Positions 1 to 8,076 are shown, numbered from the stretch's first letter. The stretch: DNA of 9,536 nucleotides from Bacteroidota bacterium (GCA_021812745.1 JAKAMS010000078.1:1-9536), one strand, 5' to 3'. Numbers and translations are program-made. Notes: generated by a model not told the origin, from the letters alone.

Positions 1-1
1 C

Positions 2-2326
2 GCACAAAAATTTAAAATGTCCATTGAAAATATTATGCGCGACCAGAAATGGATTGGCACATCACCGGAAAATATTTTTTGGAGTGACGACGGATCTAAG
101 ATATACTTTACGTGGAACAGAACTCAGGCAAAAGAAGACTCTCTTTTTTCATATAATTTAAAAAATGGAAAAATACATTCGTTGAGCGTTGAAGAGCAGA
201 AAAACATTCCATCGCAATACGGCACTTTCAATAAAAACAGAACAATAAAAGTATTTGAAAAAAACGGCGACATTTTTTTGCTAGAATTAAAAACAGGAAA
301 ACAGCAGCAAATTACAAACACAAACGAGAGAGAATCTAATCCAAGATTCTCTCACGACGGCAAGAAAATTATCTATACAATGAATGGCAATCTTTATTCT
401 TGGGTTTTGTCAAGCGGCGAAATAGATCAGCTTACGGATTTTCGAAAGGGGGTAAAAGCCCAGGATCAGAAAGAGCCGGCAACCGATCAAGAAAAATATT
501 TAAAGAAAGAGGAATTAAAATTATTTAGTGTCCTTAGGGAAAGAATTGAAAAGCGGGAAGAGAGTGAAAAATTATCAAAACAATTTATGCCGAAACGCCC
601 AAAGGAAATTTATACCCAGGACAAAAATGTAAGCGGCATTCAACTTTCTCCTGACGAAAACTTTGTAACATTCCGCATGGATAAGATGCCCAAAAATCCT
701 AAAGCGGTTGTTGTTCCAAACTATGTTACAGAAAGCGGATTCACAGAAGAGATTAACGCTCGGGCTAAAGTCGGCAGAGAACAGCCATCATATGAATTTG
801 GTATTTACGATATAAGAAAAGACACTGTTTATTATGTTGATACAAAATCTATTCCGGGAATATTCGATAAACCAGAATACTTAAAAGAATATAAAGCAAA
901 AACCGATTCCGCAAAAAAAGGAGTTAAAAAAGAACAACCGCGCGAAATTTTGTTCAGCGGACCGCTTTATTCAGAAGACGGAGTGAATGCGCTTTTGGTG
1001 TTAAAATCTTCTGACAATAAAGATAGATGGATAATGCTTCTAGACCTTGGGAGCGGCAAATTAAAAAATTTAGACCATCAGCACGATGACGAATGGATCG
1101 GCGGTCCCGGCATTGGATTGGGAACGAGCAATGTTGGCTGGCTTAATGATAACAAACGAATTTATTTTCAATCTGAAGAGAGCGGATACTCGCATCTCTA
1201 CACGCTCAACATTTTGACTGGGGAAAAGAAACAACTCACAAACGGAAAATTCGAAGTGTTTGACCCGCAACTTTCTCGCGATAAGAAATATTTTTACTTT
1301 ACATCGAGCGAGGTTCATCCCGGCGAAAGACATTTTTATAGAATGCCTATTGACGGAGGCAGTTCTGAAAAAATTACCAATATGACAGGAAACAACGAAG
1401 TAACTTTTTCTCCGGATGAATCAACTCTCGCCATTCGTTATTCTTACTCAAATAAACCATGGGAATTATTTGTAGCCGAAAACCGGGTCGGCTCGAAACC
1501 AAAACAAATTACTTTTTCAACTTCGGCAGAATTTAATTCTTATCCATGGCGCGATCCTCAGATTGTTACATTTAAAGCACGAGATGGAGAAAATGTTTTC
1601 GCCCGTCTTTATAAACCGGAGATTGTAAAAGCAAACAGAGCGGCGGTTATATTTGTTCATGGTGCGGGATATTTACAAAATGCGCACAAATGGTGGAGCG
1701 AATATTCCCGTGAATATATGTTTAATAATTTTTTGGTTGATAATGGCTATACTGTTCTCGATATTGATTACAGAGCAAGTTCTGGTTACGGAAAAAAATG
1801 GCGAACCGACATTTACCGCAATATGGGAGGAAAGGATTTATCGGATCAAGTTGATGGGGTTAAATATTTAATTGATCAATGCAACATAGATCCCAAGCGG
1901 GTTGGTATTTATGGCGGTTCTTATGGCGGCTTTATAACTTTAATGGCAATGTTCAAAGAAGCGGATGTTTTTACAGCCGGCGCCGCACTTAGACCGGTTA
2001 CGGATTGGGCGCATTATAATCACGGATATACAGCTAACATTTTAAATATTCCTGTGACGGATAGTGTTGCATATGAAAGGAGCTCTCCGATTTATTATGC
2101 GAACGGATTGAAAGGCGCACTTTTGATCTGCCACGGAGTGATAGATGATAATGTTAATTTTCAAGATGTTGTGCGGCTTTCGCAAAAACTGATTGAACTC
2201 GGAAAAGAAAACTGGGAGTTGGCAATCTATCCGCTCGAAAGCCACGGTTTTAAAGAACCGAGCAGTTGGACGGATGAATATAGACGTATATTCAAACTCT
2301 TTGAAGAAAATCTAAATAAAAAGTAA
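2..2326 (+). CDS. S9 family (prolyl oligopeptidase/DPP IV-like) serine peptidase, 5' end outside window
   Basis: Serine exopeptidase or oligopeptidase that cleaves short peptides, probably exported to the periplasm. Numbering is from the ATG at 17. Residues 1-505 form a beta-propeller with TolB/PD40-like strands (near 108-130, 206-220, 373-400, 419-440 and 464-480). Residues 515-769 are the alpha/beta-hydrolase domain. The triad is visible: Ser635 in GGSYGG, Asp710 in HGVIDDNV and His743 in ESHGF; HGAGY at 548-552 probably helps form the oxyanion hole. A Lys/Glu-rich segment at about 147-200 interrupts the propeller. The frame is open upstream of the ATG to the window edge and reads AQKFK just before it, like the end of a signal peptide. 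No Shine-Dalgarno precedes the ATG, so the true start is probably further left. The family is certain; dipeptidyl versus oligopeptidase specificity cannot be told, and no clear DPP IV double-Glu motif was seen. Confidence 0.93.
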   Translation, partial: AQKFKMSIENIMRDQKWIGTSPENIFWSDDGSKIYFTWNRTQAKEDSLFSYNLKNGKIHSLSVEEQKNIPSQYGTFNKNRTIKVFEKNGDIFLLELKTGKQQQITNTNERESNPRFSHDGKKIIYTMNGNLYSWVLSSGEIDQLTDFRKGVKAQDQKEPATDQEKYLKKEELKLFSVLRERIEKREESEKLSKQFMPKRPKEIYTQDKNVSGIQLSPDENFVTFRMDKMPKNPKAVVVPNYVTESGFTEEINARAKVGREQPSYEFGIYDIRKDTVYYVDTKSIPGIFDKPEYLKEYKAKTDSAKKGVKKEQPREILFSGPLYSEDGVNALLVLKSSDNKDRWIMLLDLGSGKLKNLDHQHDDEWIGGPGIGLGTSNVGWLNDNKRIYFQSEESGYSHLYTLNILTGEKKQLTNGKFEVFDPQLSRDKKYFYFTSSEVHPGERHFYRMPIDGGSSEKITNMTGNNEVTFSPDESTLAIRYSYSNKPWELFVAENRVGSKPKQITFSTSAEFNSYPWRDPQIVTFKARDGENVFARLYKPEIVKANRAAVIFVHGAGYLQNAHKWWSEYSREYMFNNFLVDNGYTVLDIDYRASSGYGKKWRTDIYRNMGGKDLSDQVDGVKYLIDQCNIDPKRVGIYGGSYGGFITLMAMFKEADVFTAGAALRPVTDWAHYNHGYTANILNIPVTDSVAYERSSPIYYANGLKGALLICHGVIDDNVNFQDVVRLSQKLIELGKENWELAIYPLESHGFKEPSSWTDEYRRIFKLFEENLNKK

Positions 2327-2335
2327 GTTGTAAAT

Positions 2336-2412
2336 ATTGAATTGGGAGTAATGAATTATTTTCTAGAATATATGGTTCAAGATAATGCAATAGATAAACC
2401 CAAAAATTCAAT
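2336..2412. repeat. Imperfect inverted repeat between the S9 and MOSC genes
   Basis: The 149-base gap 2327-2475 holds ATTGAATT at 2336-2343 matched by AATTCAAT at 2405-2412. An adjacent GGG/CCC pairing (2344-2346 with 2399-2401) is offset by three unpaired A residues. The loop is about 52 bases and contains the palindrome TTCTAGAA. There is no T run after the distal arm, so it is not a standard terminator. In AT-rich DNA such pairing over a long loop may be chance. No convincing promoter was seen in the gap. Confidence 0.22.
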
Positions 2413-2475
2413 TACGTTCTTTAAGCTCCATAAAAAACTAAACAAAAACTCGAAACACTAAATTTTTAATTAGAG

Positions 2476-3291
2476 ATGAACTGCAAACTATCTGAAATTA
2501 ATATCTATCCAGTTAAGTCTTTGGGAGGAATTTCTCTTTCCGAAGCGGAAGTAACCGATAGAGGATTAAAATTCGATCGAAGATGGATGATTGTTGATAA
2601 TGATGAAAAATTTATCACACAGCGCACAAATCCTCAATTGGCACTTCTAAAAACAAAAATAAGCCACAACAAATTAATCCTGAGTCATAAAACAAAAGAC
2701 ATTTCTCCGCTGGTGGTACCAATAAATTCAAAAATTACCGAAACAACAATCGTAAATATTTGGGATGATTTGGTTACAGCGCTGCTTGTTGGTAAATACG
2801 CCGATGAATGGTTAAGCGGCGTACTTGGAAGTAAATGCAAAATGGTTTTTATGCCGGAAGAAACCGAAAGATTTGTAAACAACACGTATGCAAGTCAAAA
2901 TGAGATTGTAAGTTTTGCGGACGCGTTCCCTTTTTTAATTATCGGACAATCCTCTTTGGATGATTTGAATTCACGGCTTAAGGAAAAATTGCCGATGAAC
3001 CGCTTCCGTCCCAATCTTGTATTTAGCGAGGGAAAACCATTTGAAGAAGACAATTGGAAAAAATTTAAAATTGGTGATGTTACTTTTGAGGCGGTAAAAC
3101 CTTGCTCGCGTTGTGTTACAACTACAATTGATCAAGAAAATGCTTCAAAAAATGATGAGCCCTTGAAAACGCTTTCTTCTTACAGAACGGTAAACAATAA
3201 AGTTACGTTTGGAATGAATTTAGTTCATGAAGGAACCGGGATTATACATGTTGGCGATGAAATAGAAGTGCTTGAAGAAAAACAAAATTGA
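2476..3291 (+). CDS. MOSC domain protein, YcbX/mARC-like molybdenum cofactor protein
   Basis: A 271-residue protein with the two-part layout of YcbX and mARC: an N-terminal MOSC beta-barrel domain (about 3-120, opening with IYPVKSLGG and then DRRWMIVD and FITQR) and a C-terminal MOSC domain (about 125-265). The expected cofactor-site signatures are present: RFRPN at 176-180 and KPCSRC at 208-213. One of Cys210 and Cys213 is expected to bind molybdenum, as in mARC. Known relatives reduce N-hydroxylated compounds using electrons from a separate reductase. There is no fused 2Fe-2S ferredoxin domain as seen in YcbX, so an external electron donor would be needed; none is encoded here. There is no signal peptide, so it is probably cytoplasmic. 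The ATG at 2476 has only a weak upstream GAG. The substrate is unknown. Confidence 0.92.
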   Translation: MNCKLSEINIYPVKSLGGISLSEAEVTDRGLKFDRRWMIVDNDEKFITQRTNPQLALLKTKISHNKLILSHKTKDISPLVVPINSKITETTIVNIWDDLVTALLVGKYADEWLSGVLGSKCKMVFMPEETERFVNNTYASQNEIVSFADAFPFLIIGQSSLDDLNSRLKEKLPMNRFRPNLVFSEGKPFEEDNWKKFKIGDVTFEAVKPCSRCVTTTIDQENASKNDEPLKTLSSYRTVNNKVTFGMNLVHEGTGIIHVGDEIEVLEEKQN

Positions 3292-3320
3292 TGTTTGGTT
3301 TTGATAGTTGACCAGACATC
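3290..3320 (+). other. Hairpin overlapping the MOSC stop codon
   Basis: GATGTTTGGT (3290-3299) pairs with ACCAGACATC (3311-3320) over ten positions with one G-U wobble and an 11-base loop. The left arm includes the last two bases of the MOSC stop codon. No T run follows on the plus strand (the next bases are TAGCATCTATCC), so it is not a canonical intrinsic terminator. It could be a processing or attenuation hairpin, or part of a dispersed intergenic repeat. Confidence 0.4.
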
Positions 3321-3362
3321 TAGCATCTATCCGCCTCTCTTGAATCACACGGGAATTAATTG

Positions 3363-4007
3363 ATGACAACGGCAAGAAACATTTTAATTTCTAAAACCGC
3401 GCGCTACTATGTATCGGGCAAGCATTCCGAAAAAATAAATTCTGTTTGGTTTGTACTTCATGGCTACGGGCAGCTGGCGGAAGAATTTATAAAATATTTT
3501 AAGCCGGTAACGAATGAAAAAACTTTAGTGATTGCACCGGAAGCATTAAATAGGTTTTACTTGAAAGGATTTAGTGGAAAAATCGGTGCAACTTGGATGA
3601 CGAAAGAAGCCCGTGAAGAGGAGATAAATGATTATGTGAATTATCTTGATTCTGTTTATGACGAAGTGATTAAATATGGTTTAACAAACAATGCTAAAGT
3701 AATAGTGCTTGGTTTTTCACAGGGCACCTCTACTGCTTGCAGATGGATAACAAAAGGAAGATCAAAAATTGAGCGGTTAATCCTATGGGGCGGAGGAATT
3801 CCGCAAGATGTTGATCTTGAATCCCACCAAAAGCTTTTTAATCTGGTAAATCTGGAAATAATTGTTGGCAATGAAGATCAATTCATTTCTGAAGAACAAC
3901 TGGAAAAAGAGATTAAAAGATTCGAGGCAATAAAACTTAATTACAAGATTATTCGCTTTAACGGGAAACATGAAATTAAAGCAGATGTACTTAGGCAATT
4001 AATCTAA
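3363..4007 (+). CDS. Alpha/beta hydrolase, phospholipase/carboxylesterase family
   Basis: A 214-residue esterase of the small carboxylesterase/acyl-protein thioesterase type (Abhydrolase_2), probably cytoplasmic since no signal peptide is seen. FVLHGYGQ near the N-terminus is the oxyanion-hole strand and loop. The nucleophile is Ser119 in GFSQG, and the acid and base are Asp172 (GNEDQF) and His203 (GKHEI), so the triad is complete. The length is normal for the family. I take the ATG at 3363; a TTG directly before it (3360) is a possible alternative, and an in-frame TAA at 3357 rules out anything longer. GGGA at 3351-3354 could serve as the ribosome binding site, 8 bases before the ATG. It lies about 71 bases after the MOSC gene on the same strand, so cotranscription is possible. 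The substrate cannot be inferred. Confidence 0.9.
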   Translation: MTTARNILISKTARYYVSGKHSEKINSVWFVLHGYGQLAEEFIKYFKPVTNEKTLVIAPEALNRFYLKGFSGKIGATWMTKEAREEEINDYVNYLDSVYDEVIKYGLTNNAKVIVLGFSQGTSTACRWITKGRSKIERLILWGGGIPQDVDLESHQKLFNLVNLEIIVGNEDQFISEEQLEKEIKRFEAIKLNYKIIRFNGKHEIKADVLRQLI

Positions 4008-4030
4008 TAGAGAGAATAGAGCACACTAAA

Positions 4031-4059
4031 AAGCTATAAATAATGTTGCGGTTATTTAT
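4031..4059 (-). terminator. Possible intrinsic terminator of the TPR-kinase-receiver unit
   Basis: In the convergent gap, ATAAATAA (4036-4043) and TTATTTAT (4052-4059) form a perfect 8-bp stem with an 8-base loop. The right arm overlaps the stop codon of the response regulator. Read on the minus strand, the stem is followed after three bases by five T residues and then AGTG. The stem is only A-T pairs, so it would be weak. It is placed where a terminator for the minus-strand genes is expected. Confidence 0.35.
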
Positions 4060-4441
4060 CCGCCCCGGTATTGGGAAATAAATCTAAGAGCTCTTGGAGA
4101 AGAACATTATTATCAACCGGCTTGGTAATAAATTTTGTAGCTCCGGCTTTCATTGAATTATCTCTGTCTTTTTTTAATGCGTTGGCGGTAATAACTACAA
4201 TCGGAACTTTGAGATAATTTTCCATTTGTCTTAGCTCTTCAATTAATTGTAAACCGTTTTTCTCTCCTCTAAGCGATAAATCCACAAGAAAACCGTCGTA
4301 AGTGTTGTTTTTTATTGAGAAGTAAAACGCCTGGATTGTCTGTGCAACATTTATCTCGAAATTTTTTTCTAACACCTTGCTGAAAATTTTGAGGATCCAT
4401 TCATCGTCTTCGATTATAAGAAGTTTTTGTTTTTTGTCCAT
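4052..4441 (-). CDS. Single-domain response regulator (CheY-like receiver)
   Basis: A 129-residue protein made only of a receiver domain, with no DNA-binding or enzymatic output domain. All phosphorylation-site residues are present: the acidic pair Glu11-Asp12 (IIEDDE), the phospho-acceptor Asp54 (FLVDLSLRG), the switch Thr85 (VITANA) and Lys107 (ITKP). It is encoded 29 bases after the histidine kinase on the same strand, so it is very probably the partner that takes phosphate from that kinase. GGGCGGA upstream of the ATG is a moderate ribosome binding site. It may act by protein-protein contact, as a phosphate shuttle to another protein, or as a phosphate sink; the sequence does not distinguish these. 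Confidence 0.95.
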   Translation of the reverse strand: MDKKQKLLIIEDDEWILKIFSKVLEKNFEINVAQTIQAFYFSIKNNTYDGFLVDLSLRGEKNGLQLIEELRQMENYLKVPIVVITANALKKDRDNSMKAGATKFITKPVDNNVLLQELLDLFPNTGADK

Positions 4442-4470
4442 AGTAATTCCGCCCTATTAAAATAATAATT

Positions 4471-6564
4471 CTAATGCTTCTCGTTTTGATTTAGAAAGCA
4501 CAATGTAAATTTTGTTCCCCGGTTTTTATCGGTATCAACTTGAATATCAATGTTGTTAATTTCACAATATCTTTTTACTAAAGCCATTCCCAAACCGGTT
4601 CCCTCGTATTTCCTAGAATAACCCTGTTGTTCCTGAGTGAAGGGTTCAAAAAGACGCGGCAAAAAATCTTTTGAGATGCCAATCCCGGTATCGGAAACGG
4701 TAACTGTTAACTCGCCGCGTCCGTTTCGATTTACCGCGACTTCTACTTTCCCTTCTGTGGTGTATTTAATAGCATTATCAATAAGATTAACAAAAATTTG
4801 ACTAGTGCTAAAAAAATCCGCGTTTACTGTTGTGTTTGCGGTGTTCTTAAGCAACCGAAGCTCCAGCCCTCTTTTCCGTGCAACAATTTCGTATTCATGA
4901 AAGATGCTCTCTAGAACATCTTTTGCTAAATCAAAATCCTTGCGCATTGATTCATACATTCCCGCCTGCAGTTCCGACATATTTAAAATCAATTCAACGG
5001 TTCTAATAATTCTTTTGCCGGCAATATCAATTCCCTTAAAGCTGTTAGTCATATCTTCGGTTAATTGTTCTTTCAAAGCTTCTTTTAATAACTCGGTAAA
5101 ACCCATTACTACATTTAAGGGAGATCTGATTTCGTGTGACATTTGAGCAAGGAATTCGGATTTCATTCTGCTTGCTATTTCCGCTTCCTCTTTTGCCTTA
5201 ATCAATTCCTCTTCTTCTTTCTTTTTAAGAGATATATCTCTAACAACCGACAGCATGACTTTCCGGTCTTCGTAGTCAATTATTCTAACATTAACGCCAA
5301 CATAAATAAGCTCGCCGTTTTTAGTATTGAAGATGGATTCAAAATACAGCTCGCCTTTTTCTTTAATTAGCGCAATACGTTTTTCAATTTTCTCCGGATC
5401 GTGCGGAAAGTTTAATTCCAAAACGGTTAATTGTAGAAACTCTTCTCTTGTATAGCCAAATTTTTCCGATGCAAAGTTATTTGTCTCAATGATTCTTCCG
5501 GTTAGTTCTATAAGAAAAATCGAATCTCCTGCCGTATGAAAAAGAGTTTTGAATTTTAGTTCTGATTGACGTAAAGCTTCTTCCGCTTTTTTACGTTTTG
5601 TCTCTTCTTTTAATATTGCCCTGGCTTTATTTACGTAATATAGATAGACGGACGCGCTGAAAATTATTAATACAATTAAGACAACCCACTTTTCTATGAA
5701 TCCTTCCATTGTGCTTAATGCCTCAACTTCAGGCGTAGCAACAATGACTGACCAAAACCGATCCGCAATTTTAACTGGATAGTAAACCGCGCAAATATTT
5801 CCCGAATCCGCCTCTGGCAAATTTGGATTAACCCAAGAATAAAATCCGGAACCGTTTTCGCCTTTGGTCGCTTTATTCAACATCGAAATCAAATCGGGAT
5901 TTTTGGCGAAAAGTTTAAAAACATTTTTGTTATTGTGTTCTATAAAAGGACTGTAAATGACAACCCCTTTCTGGCTAACCGTCCAAGCGAACCCACTTTT
6001 TCTTACTTTTATGTTTCTTAGATAATTTTTTGCCAGACTTTCAAAAGGAACAAGAATAGCTATGCCGCCCTTAAAAACACCATTTTTAAAAATGGGCATA
6101 TAATAGGCAATGCTTCTATATCCTTGAATTGTTTCAAAGACATCACTCACAACCCGCTGATGTGTTTTTAAAATTCTTTGTATATGTTCTTGGTATGATA
6201 TATCCTTACCGGCATACTGTTGATTATTCGGAACGGTAAAAATAATTTTACCATTTTCGTCAATGCGGGTTATTGCTTGTATTTCCGGAGCGTGACTGTT
6301 GTAAAAAAGAGTAGTTAAATTTTTCCCGCTTTCATTAAAATCAATCACAGAGCTTTGTTTTGCCAGATAACTTAAGAGTGCGTCGTAATCGTTGAAAAAT
6401 AATTGTATTCCATTTGCGGCTTGTTTGGCGTGTGTAAGCTGTTCAACATTTAATTGATTTATGGTTTCTTGTTTTACGTTGTAATATGCAGAATATAGCA
6501 ATGCTATGCACAGACTAATAATGACCAAGGGCAGAAAGATTTGCTTAAGTAAACTTCTTAACAT
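4471..6564 (-). CDS. Membrane sensor histidine kinase with dCACHE and PAS domains
   Basis: A 697-residue kinase that senses a signal outside the inner membrane and autophosphorylates in the cytoplasm. Order of parts: membrane segment about 9-28; periplasmic region 29-290 with double-CACHE features (IDENGKIIFT at 101-110, then GYRSIAYYMPI at 148-158, and a second lobe from about 188); membrane segment about 292-311; a charged helix 313-340; a PAS domain about 335-447 ending VVRDIS; a coiled coil 447-468; and the kinase core. The phospho-acceptor is His477 in MSHEIRSPLN. The ATP-binding domain shows the N box (Asn593, Asn597), DTGIG at 625-629, FEPF at 639-642 and GTGLG at 655-659, so it should be active. 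It has no fused receiver; the receiver is the next gene. The CACHE ligand is unknown. Only a weak GGA precedes the ATG. Confidence 0.96.
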   Translation of the reverse strand: MLRSLLKQIFLPLVIISLCIALLYSAYYNVKQETINQLNVEQLTHAKQAANGIQLFFNDYDALLSYLAKQSSVIDFNESGKNLTTLFYNSHAPEIQAITRIDENGKIIFTVPNNQQYAGKDISYQEHIQRILKTHQRVVSDVFETIQGYRSIAYYMPIFKNGVFKGGIAILVPFESLAKNYLRNIKVRKSGFAWTVSQKGVVIYSPFIEHNNKNVFKLFAKNPDLISMLNKATKGENGSGFYSWVNPNLPEADSGNICAVYYPVKIADRFWSVIVATPEVEALSTMEGFIEKWVVLIVLIIFSASVYLYYVNKARAILKEETKRKKAEEALRQSELKFKTLFHTAGDSIFLIELTGRIIETNNFASEKFGYTREEFLQLTVLELNFPHDPEKIEKRIALIKEKGELYFESIFNTKNGELIYVGVNVRIIDYEDRKVMLSVVRDISLKKKEEEELIKAKEEAEIASRMKSEFLAQMSHEIRSPLNVVMGFTELLKEALKEQLTEDMTNSFKGIDIAGKRIIRTVELILNMSELQAGMYESMRKDFDLAKDVLESIFHEYEIVARKRGLELRLLKNTANTTVNADFFSTSQIFVNLIDNAIKYTTEGKVEVAVNRNGRGELTVTVSDTGIGISKDFLPRLFEPFTQEQQGYSRKYEGTGLGMALVKRYCEINNIDIQVDTDKNRGTKFTLCFLNQNEKH

Positions 6565-6630
6565 TCGCTAGTCCGGGAATTCATTTACAACTCTATCTAA
6601 AATTAATAAATTCAATTTAATAAAAGCACT

Positions 6631-8073
6631 TTATAAATTATACTTCTTTTCTAAATCTCTCGACCTGTAAGTAAGCCTGCTGTTCTTAGAATCGTCAATC
6701 AAAGAGATCAAATTTTTTACTTTGTTCTTGTCCGCATTATACCGCATGTAAATTTCGATCAAGAATTTCATTGCGGTATTTTTATCCCGCTCGTTATTAG
6801 AAACAAGGGCTTTATTAAAAAACTGTTCGGATTTAACAAACAAACTATTTTTAAAATAAAACATTCCCATCAAAAGATTGAATTGATCTTCAAATCCATT
6901 AGCGTAGCCAAAAGAGAGTTTCTGTTTTGTATAATTCTCAATATCGTTCACGGCTTTATCCGAAGCAATTTGAATTGTGAGTTCACGCAGCCATTTTAAC
7001 GCGCCAACATTCTTCTTAACATTTTCAAATGCTTCTTTGTTTCGTGCGGATAAAGTGGATTCATATTTTTTTACTTTTGCAAAATCGCCAATAAGCCAGC
7101 TGTTATAAACTATTATATAGCGGACAGCGGCACCGCCGCCACGGTACAATTTCTTTTCATTTTCAAGCGCGCCTTCCCCAAACTGAATAGCAAGTTTGGA
7201 ATCTCCTTTGGTATCATAAAAACGCGCACGGGCAAAATCATCAATTAAATTTTGTTTGTCGTTTTTAATAAGACTCTCCGCTTTCTTAAAATCCCAGATG
7301 TTCATTAAAACTTGGCAGTATGCGTTTAGTGTCCGTTTGTTATTGGGAAATCTTGTCAAAAAACTTTCGAAGTATGGCAGAGCGGCATACTCATTTCCTT
7401 CCAGACTTGAGTAAACTTCTATTAGTGTAAGTGCGGATTGACCAAAGGTGAGCTTTCCTTTTTCATAAGCAAGTTGAAGATGAGCCAGACCTTTTTCTCT
7501 ATCGCCGGACAACCCCAGAATGCCGGCGATAAAGCTGGTTATACCACTCATTCTATCGGCATAGTATTCTATCATTCCAAGCACTAGATATGAATCATAA
7601 AATTGAGGATCTGATTTTAGAATTTCTTCCATCATCGCTTTGGCTTTCTTGCCGCTTTTAAAAGCGCTCCACCAAGAGGCATCAATTCCATAAATTCGCG
7701 CGGCATATGCATAGATTGTGCCTAAGTAGAATTTGTTTTCCAAATTTTGTTTTGATTCATCGAATTTGTCAATTACACTTTCGCAGTAATCAATTATTTC
7801 CTTATTAAGAATTTTTCTTCCTTCATCCCGCTTTTCCGGGTCAAGATCCGCGACTTTTTGATAGTAGTCCAGAATCTTCGTATTAATGAGATAGTAATAA
7901 TACTTGGGCAAACTGGGATTCAATTTTATCTGTTCTTCGCATATTTTTTTTGCTTGACCGTATTCTTCGTTAAAGGTAAGAGAAATTATTTTTTGATCAA
8001 GAAGAGTGGGCTCGGCCGGTCTAGCTTCAATTGCCAAAGTGGAAAGGAGTAGAAGAAAAAGGAAATTTTTCAT
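6631..8073 (-). CDS. Exported TPR-repeat protein preceding the histidine kinase
   Basis: A 480-residue helical repeat protein of unknown function. Residues 1-17 look like a signal peptide (Lys3, a leucine-rich core, then AIEA before the likely cut), so it should be periplasmic; there is no lipobox cysteine. Tetratricopeptide-like helix pairs run through the chain: near 35-60 (EYGQAKKICEEQIKLNP), 115-155, 157-205, 210-245 (ALPYFESFLTRFP), 258-300 and 400-425 (SEQFFNKAL). The conserved-looking WW at 134-135, followed by SDPQFYDSYLVLG at 154-166, suggests a defined TPR subfamily and not generic repeats. A short hydrophobic Gly-rich stretch lies at about 176-190. It is 66 bases upstream of the kinase on the same strand, so it is probably cotranscribed and may assist sensing or act in the regulated process. 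The function is inferred only from position. Confidence 0.85.
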   Translation of the reverse strand: MKNFLFLLLLSTLAIEARPAEPTLLDQKIISLTFNEEYGQAKKICEEQIKLNPSLPKYYYYLINTKILDYYQKVADLDPEKRDEGRKILNKEIIDYCESVIDKFDESKQNLENKFYLGTIYAYAARIYGIDASWWSAFKSGKKAKAMMEEILKSDPQFYDSYLVLGMIEYYADRMSGITSFIAGILGLSGDREKGLAHLQLAYEKGKLTFGQSALTLIEVYSSLEGNEYAALPYFESFLTRFPNNKRTLNAYCQVLMNIWDFKKAESLIKNDKQNLIDDFARARFYDTKGDSKLAIQFGEGALENEKKLYRGGGAAVRYIIVYNSWLIGDFAKVKKYESTLSARNKEAFENVKKNVGALKWLRELTIQIASDKAVNDIENYTKQKLSFGYANGFEDQFNLLMGMFYFKNSLFVKSEQFFNKALVSNNERDKNTAMKFLIEIYMRYNADKNKVKNLISLIDDSKNSRLTYRSRDLEKKYNL

Positions 8074-8076
8074 ATA

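Noticed and set aside
2351..2461. A 36-codon ORF in the gap between the S9 and MOSC genes (begins MNYFLEYMVQ), with GGGAG just upstream
   Set aside because: The GGGAG is only two bases from the ATG, the composition is that of AT-rich spacer with many Lys and Asn codons, and nothing resembles a known small protein.
3301..3329. TTGATA or TTGACC as a -35 promoter element before the alpha/beta hydrolase gene
   Set aside because: No acceptable -10 sequence lies about 17 bases downstream of either, and the bases are part of the hairpin loop and arm.
4052..6564. Kinase plus receiver as one frameshifted hybrid kinase gene
   Set aside because: The kinase ends in a normal stop, there are 29 non-coding bases, and the receiver has its own ATG with a ribosome binding site, so they are two genes.
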